A stretch of DNA of 64,000 bases from an uncultured bacterium (GCA_902475545.1 CABRZP010000004.1:62001-126000); one strand, 5' to 3'. Counted from the first letter of the stretch, positions 8,627 to 17,594 are shown. Made by a program: numbers and translations. Notes: generated from the letters alone by a model not told the origin.

Positions 8627-9217
8627 ATGACAGAAACAAAAACCGTATTATTTGATCCCGGCTATGCTCAGCATACTACGATTTTATCAATTAGTGCAGA
8701 ATATATTTATACCGGTTTAAACCAGATTAAAAATTTTGGGCAAAAGAAAATGAAGTTTAAAATGTTTTATCCTCAGCTTACGCGAATGGCGGATAATAAT
8801 GTTGGTTTTTGTTTGGGCAGTTTGCTCTGGGCTGTATATATAAAATCTCTCGGCGATATTCAAATTGACGGAAACCCTTGTTTGGGCGGAACTTATAATA
8901 AAGAAGAAGCTGTTGAAGAAGTTGATTATTCAATTGAATTTTTTAATAAATTAAAGAAAGATGCTAAGTATTATTTAGGTACAGATTATTATATAAATCC
9001 TCTACATCTAACTATATTAGAGCTTTATAAAGAATTTTTAGTGTTAAATTGTGGTTTTGTAAATACCAGAACCACAAACGATGTTCAGCTTCCGGCTTCG
9101 ATAATTATTCCGTCAAAAGATAATTTAGATAAAATAAAAAATAAGATTGAAGAAGTTATAACATCAGGGAATTTACTTGATTTAACAGAAGTTTTTGGTT
9201 TGATATACGAAGGATAA
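8627..9217 (+). CDS. Hypothetical protein between hydrolase and NagZ
   Basis: A 196-aa protein with no signal peptide. The start ATG is preceded by GAGGT, and the gaps to both neighbours are 1 nt, so it belongs to the operon. Visible features are an N-terminal LFDPGYAQHTT, a middle FCLGSLLWAVYIKSLGD and a His-containing YINPLHLTILELYKEF. I do not recognise a family or an active site. It probably works with the two flanking hydrolases in envelope or peptidoglycan metabolism, by context only. Confidence 0.65.
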   Translation: MTETKTVLFDPGYAQHTTILSISAEYIYTGLNQIKNFGQKKMKFKMFYPQLTRMADNNVGFCLGSLLWAVYIKSLGDIQIDGNPCLGGTYNKEEAVEEVDYSIEFFNKLKKDAKYYLGTDYYINPLHLTILELYKEFLVLNCGFVNTRTTNDVQLPASIIIPSKDNLDKIKNKIEEVITSGNLLDLTEVFGLIYEG

Positions 9218-9218
9218 A

Positions 9219-10187
9219 ATGGCTGAATTAAAAGAAAAACTATACCAGATGTTTATTCTCGGCACTGGCGAATATTGTGAACAAGCTTTGCAAAATGGGC
9301 TTGGCGGTGTGATTTTTTTTACAAAAGATATTCAATCTGTGGAACAGTTTCAAAATTTGATTAATAAATTTAAATCAATTGCAAAGTTTCCTCCGTTTTT
9401 ATCTATTGATCAAGAAGGCGGCAGAGTTGAAAGAACCGAAAATATTCATAATGGTAAAAAATATTTATCAGCAAGGCATGCCTTTGAAAAAGGTACATCT
9501 TTTTTAACGCAGCAAACACGGGAAATAGCACAAGAACTGGTATTTTATGGCATTAATTTGAATTTTGCACCTTGTATTGATACTAATACAAATCCAAATA
9601 ATCCGATAATTGGTGAAAGAGCTTTTTCTTCAATCCCTGCTGAGGTTATAGCGGCAGAGCATATAGTATCTGAAATATACCGCAAAAACGGGGTTATTCC
9701 ATGTGTAAAACATTATCCGGGGCATGGGGATGCAAATGCTGACAGTCATTTGACGTTGCCTGTTATAGATTTGCCGTTATGTGAAATGGAAGAAACTCAT
9801 ATTAAACCTTTTAAGTCTGCAATTGAAAATAATATTGAAATGATTATGGCTGCTCATCTTCATTGTACTTGTTTTGAAAAAGATGCAATTCCAACCTCTT
9901 TAAGTAAGAATGCAATCAATTATCTTCGAAATAAACTGAATTATAAAGGAGTTATAATTTCAGATGATATGGTCATGAAAGGTGTTGCTGATTTTGGTGA
10001 GGTTGAAGCTTGCTTAATGGGAATTAAAGCAGGTTTAAACATGTTTATTTACAGATTTGCAGATAAAAAAACAATTGATATAATAGAAGAAATATACAAA
10101 AAATCTCTTAGTGACGTTGAATTAAGAAACAATATCGAAAAATCTTATGAGATTATATCAAATTTAAAATCTAAATATTTAAAATAA
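9219..10187 (+). CDS. nagZ: Glycoside hydrolase family 3, beta-N-acetylhexosaminidase (NagZ-like)
   Basis: This 322-aa protein has the length and motifs of single-domain GH3 enzymes. SIDQEGGRVER comes near residue 65, and KHYPGHGDANADSH carries the catalytic Asp-His dyad of NagZ-type enzymes. ISDDM contains the aspartate nucleophile. NagZ removes GlcNAc from muropeptides during peptidoglycan recycling in the cytoplasm; no signal peptide is seen here, consistent with that location. It is the third gene of an operon after a secreted hydrolase and an unknown protein. Other GH3 specificities cannot be excluded. Confidence 0.9.
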   Translation: MAELKEKLYQMFILGTGEYCEQALQNGLGGVIFFTKDIQSVEQFQNLINKFKSIAKFPPFLSIDQEGGRVERTENIHNGKKYLSARHAFEKGTSFLTQQTREIAQELVFYGINLNFAPCIDTNTNPNNPIIGERAFSSIPAEVIAAEHIVSEIYRKNGVIPCVKHYPGHGDANADSHLTLPVIDLPLCEMEETHIKPFKSAIENNIEMIMAAHLHCTCFEKDAIPTSLSKNAINYLRNKLNYKGVIISDDMVMKGVADFGEVEACLMGIKAGLNMFIYRFADKKTIDIIEEIYKKSLSDVELRNNIEKSYEIISNLKSKYLK

Positions 10188-10204
10188 AATGGTGAGGTCA
10201 TGTT

Positions 10205-10825
10205 ATGAATAAGAAAAAGTTTGCAGTTATAGTTATATCTTTAGTTATTCTTATTGCAGTGTCATTGTCAGGTGGTTATTATTTTAATAAATTCAAAACA
10301 GAGCGAAACTCGTATGATGAAGATGAATACACTCCGCCAACTGCTGAAGAAATTGAAATGGAAGTTCAGGAATTTGATGTAAAAGAAACAAGAATTCTGG
10401 ATTGGTCGAAGGATATTCAAAAACTTACTAAAAAATATCACTTCTTTGAAGATATGTATAATTCAGATAAAAAGATTTTTATATATGGTTATGAGAAACA
10501 TGAGCAGTTTCCAATGGATGTAAAGACTCATAAAGAAATTCAAGCGGTAATTAAGAAAAATCACTTCGATGATGAGTACAAAATTATTGCAATGACTGAT
10601 TTTAAAAAGACATTTATTAAGATGTTAAAAGCTAATAATATTCCTGTAGACGAGGATGGAAATTGCGGGGATGAAACTCCTCAAGAACGTGATATTAATC
10701 AAATTATTGAAGAGGCCATTCCATGTTATTTAAACAGTTGTATTATTGATCCGAAAAAGAAACAATCAATCATGATACCTAAATTTGCAAGGGTTATTGA
10801 AAAAGGATTACGTGATTATAAGTAA
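10205..10825 (+). CDS. Hypothetical membrane-anchored protein
   Basis: A 206-aa protein with one N-terminal transmembrane segment (residues about 6-25, FAVIVISLVILIAVSLSGG). An acidic linker (YDEDEYTPPTAEEIEME) and a soluble domain follow. It has Cys in NCGDETPQ and in CYLNSCI, which could pair outside the cytoplasm. The start ATG follows GGTGAGGT. It lies 17 nt after nagZ and may be the last gene of that operon. No family is recognised. Confidence 0.65.
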   Translation: MNKKKFAVIVISLVILIAVSLSGGYYFNKFKTERNSYDEDEYTPPTAEEIEMEVQEFDVKETRILDWSKDIQKLTKKYHFFEDMYNSDKKIFIYGYEKHEQFPMDVKTHKEIQAVIKKNHFDDEYKIIAMTDFKKTFIKMLKANNIPVDEDGNCGDETPQERDINQIIEEAIPCYLNSCIIDPKKKQSIMIPKFARVIEKGLRDYK

Positions 10826-10882
10826 CAATTTGCCTTAAATAGGTTTCTTATTTATAATTGCATGTAAAAAGGGAGAGTGTAG

Positions 10883-12124
10883 ATGAATATTGAACATATA
10901 AAAAAAGTAGATCCGCAAGTTGCAGAACAAATAGAATTAGAATTAAAGAGACAACAAGAAACAATTGAACTGATAGCAAGTGAAAATTGCACATCAGAAG
11001 CAGTTATGGAAGCCTGTGGAAGTGTTTTAACAAACAAATACGCAGAGGGAAAACCACATAAAAGATATTATAACGGATGTGAACATATTGATGTAATTGA
11101 AGAAATTGCACAAAAAAGAGCATGTGAACTATTCCACATGGATCATGCCAATGTCCAGCCTCACAGCGGGGCACAGGCGAATATGGCAGTCTTTATGGCT
11201 ACAATGAAACCGGGTGACAGAGTTTTAAGCATGGATTTATCAAACGGCGGTCATTTGTCACATGGTTCACCTGTTAATTTTTCAGGCATGTATTATGACG
11301 TTAAAAGCTACGGTATTAATGAAAACGGTGAAATTGATTACGAAGATGTTCGAAAAATGGCAATTGAACACAAACCGAAGCTAATAATTTGCGGTGCAAG
11401 TAATTATGCTAAGGTTATTGACTTTAAAAAGTTCAGAGAAATTGCTGATGAAGTCGGTGCTTTACTATTAGCTGATATTGCACATATTGCAGGATTAGTT
11501 GCTGCAGGAGTTCATCCGTCGCCTGCACCATATTGTGATTTTGTTACTACAACTACTCATAAATCACTTCGAGGACCTCGTGGCGGTATAATTATGTGTA
11601 AAGAAGAATTTGCAACTGCTATTGATAAAGCTGTTTTCCCAGGTTTACAGGGTGGTCCGCTAGAACATATTATTGCGGGTAAAGCCGTTGCTCTTTTGGA
11701 AGCTGCTAAACCTGAATTTAAAGAATATGCCGAACAAATTGTTAAAAATGCCAAAGCTCTGGCTCAGGGACTTATGGATGAAGGCATGGATATTGTTGGC
11801 GGAATGACAGAAAATCATCTTATGACTCTTGATTTAAGAAGAACAGGTAAAACCGGTAAAGATATGGCAAATGTTTTGGAAAAAGTCGGTATTACAGCTA
11901 ATAAAAATACTGTTCCAAATGATCCTCAAAGTCCGTTTGTGACAAGTGGTATCAGATTAGGTACTCCGGCGGTTACTACAAGAGGGTTCAAAGAAGAAGA
12001 TATGATTGAAGTTGCAAAAATTATTGCATCTGCGGTATTTTCGTCAGATAATGAAATTGCACTTAATAATTTGAGAGAAAGATCTCTTAAATTATGTAGA
12101 AAATATCCTTTATACAGTAAATAA
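10883..12124 (+). CDS. glyA: Serine hydroxymethyltransferase
   Basis: A PLP enzyme that interconverts serine and glycine with tetrahydrofolate, the main source of one-carbon units. Length 413 aa is normal. Diagnostic sequences are LIASENCTSEAVMEA, KYAEGKPHKRYYNGCE, HSGAQANMAVF, and the PLP-lysine motif TTTTHKSLRGPRGG near residue 228. The ATG is preceded by AAAGGGAG. It is followed almost at once by the WecA-like gene. The folate link extends to the 5-formyl-THF cyclo-ligase at 25415. Confidence 0.97.
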   Translation: MNIEHIKKVDPQVAEQIELELKRQQETIELIASENCTSEAVMEACGSVLTNKYAEGKPHKRYYNGCEHIDVIEEIAQKRACELFHMDHANVQPHSGAQANMAVFMATMKPGDRVLSMDLSNGGHLSHGSPVNFSGMYYDVKSYGINENGEIDYEDVRKMAIEHKPKLIICGASNYAKVIDFKKFREIADEVGALLLADIAHIAGLVAAGVHPSPAPYCDFVTTTTHKSLRGPRGGIIMCKEEFATAIDKAVFPGLQGGPLEHIIAGKAVALLEAAKPEFKEYAEQIVKNAKALAQGLMDEGMDIVGGMTENHLMTLDLRRTGKTGKDMANVLEKVGITANKNTVPNDPQSPFVTSGIRLGTPAVTTRGFKEEDMIEVAKIIASAVFSSDNEIALNNLRERSLKLCRKYPLYSK

Positions 12125-12132
12125 GGAGACAC

Positions 12133-13173
12133 ATTATAATTATTAAATTAACACATGCTCATATAATCGGAACTATAATAGCCTATATATTTGGGGTATT
12201 CATTGTTCCTATGGTAATAAGTTTTTCTAAGAAAGAAGGGCTTGTTGATGTTCCTAATGAAAGAAAAATTCATACCAAACCAATTTCCAGAATAGGTGGA
12301 GTTGCGATATGGGCAAGTACAATGTTAACATTTTTGTGTCTTGTACTTATGAGTTATTATCCTTATGGGAAACTGATGTCAGGAATTTTACTTGGAAGTT
12401 CCTTGATGTTTTTACTCGGGTTAATTGACGATGTATATGGATTGAATGCAAAATTCAAACTTCTTATTCAAGTTTCAATTGCAACAATTGTTTATTTGCT
12501 GGGTGTACAGATAGATAGTCTGCCGTTTTGGGGCGGTATTGATTTAGGGTTCTGGTCATATCCGATAACTTTATTATGGATTGTCGGAATTTCAAATGCG
12601 TTGAATTTTATTGACGGGGTTGATGGTCTGGCAGGATCAGTTGTTACTGTTAACGCGATTACTCTTGCTATATTAGCTATTACACTTTCGCCTCCTAATC
12701 CTATTAGTGCATTGATTGCATTTATTCTTGCAGGTTCAATGCTTGCATTTTTAACATTTAATTTCAATCCTGCAAAAATATTTATGGGGGACAGCGGTTC
12801 TTTATTTTCTGGGTTTTTACTTGCAACAATTTCTATTACCGGTGTTATGAAGGTTGCAACGTTATCAATTCTGTTACCGTTTATTGTTTTGGCTGTGCCT
12901 ATTATTGATATTACGTTTGCAAGTCTTAGAAGAATTTTTAAGGGGCAGTCACCGTTTGTTGCTGATGCTGAACATATACATCACAAACTACTTCATGCAG
13001 GTTTTTCACAGAAAAATACTGTAGTTATATTGACTTCTGCTGCTATTTTGGCAGGCGGGCTGGCATGTTTATTTGCAAGTCATAATGCAATTAAGTATGA
13101 TTTCTTTTTAACTCTTTTAATAGTAGGTGTGATGCTTCTATTAAATTTGATTAGAGTCTTGACAAAGAAGTAA
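12133..13173 (+). CDS. WecA/TagO-type undecaprenyl-phosphate sugar-1-phosphate transferase
   Basis: A polytopic glycosyltransferase of family 4. It moves a sugar-1-phosphate (commonly GlcNAc-1-P) from a UDP-sugar to undecaprenyl phosphate and so starts O-antigen, teichoic-acid or capsule synthesis. Motifs: PNERKIHTKPISRIGG, LIDDVYGLN, NFIDGVDGLAG, MGDSGS and AEHIHHKLLHAG (the HIHH motif of WecA rather than MraY). The first ATG in frame (12211) would remove most of the first helix (THAHIIGTIIAYIFGVFIVP), and it has no ribosome site. AAGGAG at 12123-12128 instead precedes ATT 12133, ATA 12136 and ATT 12139. The start is therefore probably non-canonical; the exact codon is uncertain. Confidence 0.85.
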   Translation: MIIIKLTHAHIIGTIIAYIFGVFIVPMVISFSKKEGLVDVPNERKIHTKPISRIGGVAIWASTMLTFLCLVLMSYYPYGKLMSGILLGSSLMFLLGLIDDVYGLNAKFKLLIQVSIATIVYLLGVQIDSLPFWGGIDLGFWSYPITLLWIVGISNALNFIDGVDGLAGSVVTVNAITLAILAITLSPPNPISALIAFILAGSMLAFLTFNFNPAKIFMGDSGSLFSGFLLATISITGVMKVATLSILLPFIVLAVPIIDITFASLRRIFKGQSPFVADAEHIHHKLLHAGFSQKNTVVILTSAAILAGGLACLFASHNAIKYDFFLTLLIVGVMLLLNLIRVLTKK

Positions 13174-13187
13174 TTTTGGTATATAAT
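13159..13187 (+). promoter_or_regulatory. Consensus sigma-70 promoter
   Basis: TTGACA (13159-13164), 17-nt spacer, TATAAT (13182-13187), a perfect match to the consensus. The -35 box lies inside the last codons of the transferase gene. It drives the gene at 13344 with a leader of about 150 nt. Confidence 0.85.
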
Positions 13188-13343
13188 GCCTAAAAATTAG
13201 AACATGATTACTCAGTTCTTGACTGATTATTTTCTATAATCTGTAAGAATATTTAAGTGCAGGTTCTTCTATATGAAAGTTGAGTTCAGGATTCCTGAAA
13301 CTTGATGAAATGGATATTACTTGGAAACAAGAGGATTCATGAT

Positions 13344-13895
13344 ATGAAAGTAAATGCAGTAGAAAGTAATGACAGAAGACGTACTTCTTTAGTACCAATG
13401 GTGCAGGGTGCAGCTATCGGTGCTGCTGCCGGTTATGTCGCAAAATACGTGCAGCCATTAGCCCCTCAAGAAAAAAATAATCCTGAATATAAAAGAGAAA
13501 TCAATAGAATTAATGAAATGAGACATCAATATACTCCGAGAACAGAAGAGTATTTGAATGATATTAAAGCAAAAGGCAAATTGTCTTTAGCTGAAGATAC
13601 TTTCGTAAAAATGTTCGACGGTATGAAAGATGGTGAAAAGTTGAAACATGGTACAATCCGTAATGCACTCAAAAAAATTATGGAAAAAAATCCTGCAGAG
13701 GTAATTGAATTCCGCAATATATGCAGAGATTCTTCAATGAAGGCTCAAAAAATTGCAAAAGAATCAATTCATGCTTTTAATCTTGCAACAAAGGATTTCC
13801 GTCCAACATCATTCTTTGTTATTACAGGTTCTATCATAGGTGCTTTTATTGCATTAGCACATGATGTTTTAAGAACAGATGTAAAACATAAATAG
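13344..13895 (+). CDS. Hypothetical protein with hydrophobic ends
   Basis: The start is set at ATG 13344, which follows AGAGGA with 8-nt spacing; an ATG at 13302 lacks a site. The 183-aa product has a Gly/Ala-rich hydrophobic segment near the N-terminus (MVQGAAIGAAAGYVAKYV) and a second near the C-terminus (FFVITGSIIGAFIALAHDVL). They enclose a long charged, helical middle. It probably spans the membrane twice. The same plan is seen in the protein at 51659. The consensus promoter at 13159-13187 suggests strong expression. No family is recognised. Confidence 0.7.
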   Translation: MKVNAVESNDRRRTSLVPMVQGAAIGAAAGYVAKYVQPLAPQEKNNPEYKREINRINEMRHQYTPRTEEYLNDIKAKGKLSLAEDTFVKMFDGMKDGEKLKHGTIRNALKKIMEKNPAEVIEFRNICRDSSMKAQKIAKESIHAFNLATKDFRPTSFFVITGSIIGAFIALAHDVLRTDVKHK

Positions 13896-13917
13896 TTTTT
13901 AATTGAGTTAATTATTC

Positions 13918-13949
13918 GGCAGGTTGTATGAACCTGTCATTTTTTTTAT
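13918..13949. terminator. Terminator between convergent genes
   Basis: CAGGTT and AACCTG arms around GTATG, followed by a run of eight T on the plus strand. Confidence 0.7.
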
Positions 13950-14126
13950 TTATAAAGCTGTTTCAAATTCGCTGTGATAACCAAACAGTTTTTCTCTGTT
14001 TAATGCCATTGCTTCCTGTGTTTTTGTTTCATAGTCCATAATTTTGGCTTTTAATTCTTTATTTTCTTTAGGAAATAATTGTAATAATTGTTTTAAATCA
14101 AATAGAAATAAGCTAATTTCTGGCAT
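13950..14126 (-). CDS. Small hypothetical protein
   Basis: A 58-aa protein starting MPEISLFLFDLKQLL at ATG 14126, preceded by AAGGAGAAGTGAT; a longer in-frame start at 14150 overlaps that ribosome site. It is predicted helical with a charged middle (FPKENKELKAKIMDYE). It is single-gene and convergent with 13344. No known family is recognised; the good ribosome site is the main support for reality. Confidence 0.55.
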   Translation of the reverse strand: MPEISLFLFDLKQLLQLFPKENKELKAKIMDYETKTQEAMALNREKLFGYHSEFETAL

Positions 14127-14213
14127 ATCACTTCTCCTTATATACTTCATATATATAAAGTATTTTAAGTTTTAAAAATTGCAGAAATTTACTAAATATA
14201 AATTTATGTAAAG

Positions 14214-15017
14214 TTAAGGATTTAGTTTACGATTTTTAGCCGCTATAAATATAATTCCTGCTGTGCCTATAAAAAATAAAGTTACGGAAATAATTTCAGC
14301 AATTGGGATTGTGCCGATATTTAAAGCACTGTCAATACGGATTTTTTCAATAAAGAATCTAATTAGAGAATATATTGTCAAATATGCAAAAAAAGTAATT
14401 CCTTGATATTTTTTCCCGAATTTTATTAATATGAATGTAAGTATTATAAATGCCAGAAAATCTAATAAGCTTTCATACAGAAATGTTGGATGAAATAAGC
14501 TGTAATCCGAAAATTGAGATATCCGCTTTGCTTCAGGAATATAAAGTCCCCAGTTTTGGCTTTTTACCGGTAATCCGTATGCTTCTGAATTAAAATAATT
14601 TCCCCAGCGGCCTATTGCTTGTCCTAAAATTGTTGTACTTGATAAAGCATCTAATATATTGAGTATTGGAACTTTTGATTTTTTTGAGGCAAGAATAATT
14701 CCTGTTATTCCGCCAAGTATTGCACCATGAATAGAGAGACCGCCCTGTCTGATATCAAGGATTTCTATAGGGTTTTGAAAATAATAATTATGCTGCAGTA
14801 TACAGAAATACAGGCGAGCACCTAATATGCCCAGTATAATTATTAAAGGAGCATAATCGATTATAATATCTTTTTGAAATTCCGGATTGCTTTTATTATA
14901 GAAATAATTTCCTGTAATCATTGCTATAAAAATTGCACAAGCCATTGTTATCCCGTACCAGTAAATAGGGATTGAAAATAAACTGAAAGCAATGTCTGCC
15001 GGAGCATTAATAATCAT
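14214..15017 (-). CDS. lgt: Prolipoprotein diacylglyceryl transferase
   Basis: This inner-membrane enzyme attaches diacylglycerol to the lipobox cysteine of prelipoproteins, the first step of lipoprotein maturation. The 267-aa protein has about seven hydrophobic segments. Family signatures are GGLSIHGAILGG (with the essential His) and GQAIGRWGNYFNSEAYG (the Lgt signature with key Arg, Asn and Glu). It lies 3 nt downstream of a gene for a lipoprotein, so enzyme and one probable substrate are co-transcribed. Confidence 0.95.
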   Translation of the reverse strand: MIINAPADIAFSLFSIPIYWYGITMACAIFIAMITGNYFYNKSNPEFQKDIIIDYAPLIIILGILGARLYFCILQHNYYFQNPIEILDIRQGGLSIHGAILGGITGIILASKKSKVPILNILDALSSTTILGQAIGRWGNYFNSEAYGLPVKSQNWGLYIPEAKRISQFSDYSLFHPTFLYESLLDFLAFIILTFILIKFGKKYQGITFFAYLTIYSLIRFFIEKIRIDSALNIGTIPIAEIISVTLFFIGTAGIIFIAAKNRKLNP

Positions 15018-15020
15018 ATT

Positions 15021-15590
15021 TTAATCCTGAGGGGTAGATTCTTTTAATGTTTTAATCTGTTTTTCAACAAATTCTTTATCTTCAGCTTTCGGATTTAAAT
15101 CAAGATATTTTTCATAATTTATAATAGAAGAATTGTAAAGTTCTACAATATATTGTTCTTCTTTTTCAGTTAATTTAAGTTCTTCTTCTGAGTTAAGTTC
15201 TTCCGGTGTCGGGGTGTATAAGGTGTCATCAATATTCATTCTGATTTTGCCGTCTTGCATATCTATGGCAAGATTATTTTGAGCTACAGCCAGCGAATAA
15301 TAAACGTCAGCAGTTTCAGGCTTTAATTTGAGGGCTTTTTTGTATTCTTCTGTTGCATTAATATAATCTTCGGCTTTTGTATATGCTACAGCCAGATTGT
15401 AATGAGTTTCGAATATTGAAGAATCAAGGTCTATACTTGATTTTAGTCTTTCGATTGCAGAGTTGTAGTCGCCTTTTTCCATATAGACTTTTGCTTTGTT
15501 ATTTAAATCCTGTACTGCAAGATTATTTATACAGGCTGTGGATGCAATTGCAACAAATAAAATGCTTGCAATCAAAAGTACTTTTTTCAT
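15021..15590 (-). CDS. TPR-repeat lipoprotein
   Basis: The 189-aa product has a lipoprotein signal peptide (MKKVLLIASILFVAIASTAC, lipobox Cys20) followed by three tetratricopeptide units, for example AKVYMEKGDYNSAIERLKSS and YNLAVAYTKAEDYINATEEY. A polar, acidic tail follows. TPR units mediate protein contacts, and the protein is probably anchored to a membrane leaflet facing the periplasm. It is the first gene of a two-gene unit with lgt. Its own target is unknown. Confidence 0.85.
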   Translation of the reverse strand: MKKVLLIASILFVAIASTACINNLAVQDLNNKAKVYMEKGDYNSAIERLKSSIDLDSSIFETHYNLAVAYTKAEDYINATEEYKKALKLKPETADVYYSLAVAQNNLAIDMQDGKIRMNIDDTLYTPTPEELNSEEELKLTEKEEQYIVELYNSSIINYEKYLDLNPKAEDKEFVEKQIKTLKESTPQD

Positions 15591-15710
15591 AAAATCCCTC
15601 TTTTTATAAACATTGTAAAATTGTTGTTAATCTAATTATAAATTGCTAATAAAAATATGGCAAATTTCATTAATTTAAGTTACAATAAAAAAGTAAAAAA
15701 GGAGAATTAT

Positions 15711-15983
15711 ATGTCAGAAGATAAAGTAGTCAGTCTTGGTTCTAAGAAGAAACATCATACTGATGAAGTGTTGCAGGAAGACAACAATAAAAATAACGAG
15801 TTAGTTTATTGTAGTTTTTGTGGACGTCCTAATACCGAAGTTATTAAGATGATTCAGGGACCGGGGGTAAATATTTGTTCCGAGTGTACAATGATTGCAG
15901 TTCAATACTTGATATTGCAGGATAGAATGCCGTCTGCTGAAGCTCAACATATTTTAGATGCATTTTGGGGAAAGGCAAGATAA
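15711..15983 (+). CDS. Stand-alone ClpX-type C4 zinc-binding protein
   Basis: The start is ATG 15711 after AAAAAAGGAG; an ATG at 15657 has no site. The 90-aa product is a short charged head followed by one C4 zinc-binding domain: CSFCGRPNTEVIKMIQGPGV, then NICSECT. Spacing and sequence match the N-terminal zinc domain of ClpX (CSFCGK...GP.V.IC.EC). No AAA+ ATPase follows; the stop comes about 30 residues later. In ClpX this domain dimerises and binds substrates and adaptors, so this protein may act as an adaptor or competitor. It is the first gene of a long plus-strand run. Confidence 0.85.
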   Translation: MSEDKVVSLGSKKKHHTDEVLQEDNNKNNELVYCSFCGRPNTEVIKMIQGPGVNICSECTMIAVQYLILQDRMPSAEAQHILDAFWGKAR

Positions 15984-15989
15984 CTAATT

Positions 15990-17594
15990 ATGACAAGTTC
16001 AAAATTTAAGCAGTTAAACCCGTTTGAGTTAAAGTCGGCATTGACAGATTTATTGTCCAGAATAAATTCAGTTCAGGATCTTCAATCTTGTATTGTTGAT
16101 TTTGAAATGCTTGATGCCCAAGATGATAAAACTGTTTTATCAAAATTGCTTTTTAAAGAACTTGTTAATTCAAAGCCTGAAAAAATTCCTGTGATTTGTT
16201 TTATGTTGGAGCATTATACTCCTAAAGACGAGTTGATTAAAAAATTATGGGAAACTCTTAAAAATCAAAATTTAAATAGTGAAGTAAAAATTACTATAAT
16301 TAATTTACTCAGAGAACTTGATGCTGATTGGTCCTATGAAACCTGTGAAGATTATCTCGGGGAAGAAACCGATGAGATTCTTGATGAAAATACAAAACAA
16401 CTTTTGAATACTGCAATAATAAATCCTGAAGTTCAAATTGATTTTATGGATTTTCTTGCATCGTTGAGAACTCAGGATAAGATTACACTTTTAAATTCTT
16501 TCGGAGATGATTTTTCACAAGATGCACTTGCTAATATTTTAATTCCGGTTTTCGTTTCAAATCCTGCGGGTGCCGAAGGAAAAGAAGCTCTGAGACTTCT
16601 CGGCACTACTAAATCAGAATTGGCTTTACATATTCTTGAAGATATGTCAAAAATTGTAACAGGTGAATTAAAGCAAGAGGTTAAACGCAGTCTTTCAACT
16701 TTAAAAATTTCAGGGATTAGAGAGGATAATACGGCAGAATTTTATAGGAAAGTCCTTTCAAACAGTATTCCGGACAAATTTTATATAACTTATCCTGATG
16801 GACATGGTGATCAGGCAATGATTTTTACAAGGTTGACAGATAACAACAAAATTCGTTTTGTTTCTGTGGTAATCAATCTTGATACAGGTATAAAAGACTG
16901 TTTTGGATTTTTTGAAATCTCTCAATTTGAATGCAGTAAAATTCTTGAAAGATTTTTGAAGGATGAAAAAACTGTTGCGGTTTCACCTGAAACTTTTAAG
17001 ACAATTTTAAATAATGCGGAAATTATAACAATAGAACGAAACAATAATGGTTGGAAACTTCCTTATGAATATGTATGCTGGAAAAATCTTTTGATTGATA
17101 TAGATTCAGATTCCGAAAAGTTTGAACAAATTTTGAAAGATAATATTATTCCGACAAAACCTGAAAAATCTATTATTGAAGCTCTTGAAAAAATGAAAGT
17201 TTCATCACATTGGTTTTTGGATGAAAACTACAGTGATGAATTTGAAGAATTGATAGAAAATTTAAAAGAAACTGAAAATCTTGATTTGTTAGTTGAAAAA
17301 TATTTTGAAAAAGTTTTTTATCCGGAAGAAAAGGCTTCATGGATAAAGAAGCTTTTGATGAGTGCGTATATTAAGTATTCGATTGGTAAAGACGATGAAG
17401 CTGAATTGATTTATGGCTTAACAGAAGATAAATTGCTAATAACAGAATTGTTGAACAATATTCTGAAACGCAGTATTTATGAATACTTGACTAAAATAAA
17501 ATATGACAAAAGTGCAAATGCTTATAACTTTACAAATGAAGAAATTGACGATAAAATAAGCTACATAGAAGAAAATTGGGTTCAACATGTATAA
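15990..17594 (+). CDS. Hypothetical HEAT-like helical protein
   Basis: A 534-aa soluble protein, 6 nt after the zinc-finger gene and overlapping ruvX by 8 nt, so clearly in one operon. The N-terminal half consists of helical pairs that look like HEAT/ARM repeats (for example ALRLLGTTKSELALHILEDMSKI). The C-terminal part is acidic and helical. A middle section around YITYPDGHGDQAMIFTR may form a separate alpha/beta domain. No enzyme motif is visible. It is probably a scaffold or binding protein; function is unknown. Confidence 0.7.
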   Translation: MTSSKFKQLNPFELKSALTDLLSRINSVQDLQSCIVDFEMLDAQDDKTVLSKLLFKELVNSKPEKIPVICFMLEHYTPKDELIKKLWETLKNQNLNSEVKITIINLLRELDADWSYETCEDYLGEETDEILDENTKQLLNTAIINPEVQIDFMDFLASLRTQDKITLLNSFGDDFSQDALANILIPVFVSNPAGAEGKEALRLLGTTKSELALHILEDMSKIVTGELKQEVKRSLSTLKISGIREDNTAEFYRKVLSNSIPDKFYITYPDGHGDQAMIFTRLTDNNKIRFVSVVINLDTGIKDCFGFFEISQFECSKILERFLKDEKTVAVSPETFKTILNNAEIITIERNNNGWKLPYEYVCWKNLLIDIDSDSEKFEQILKDNIIPTKPEKSIIEALEKMKVSSHWFLDENYSDEFEELIENLKETENLDLLVEKYFEKVFYPEEKASWIKKLLMSAYIKYSIGKDDEAELIYGLTEDKLLITELLNNILKRSIYEYLTKIKYDKSANAYNFTNEEIDDKISYIEENWVQHV

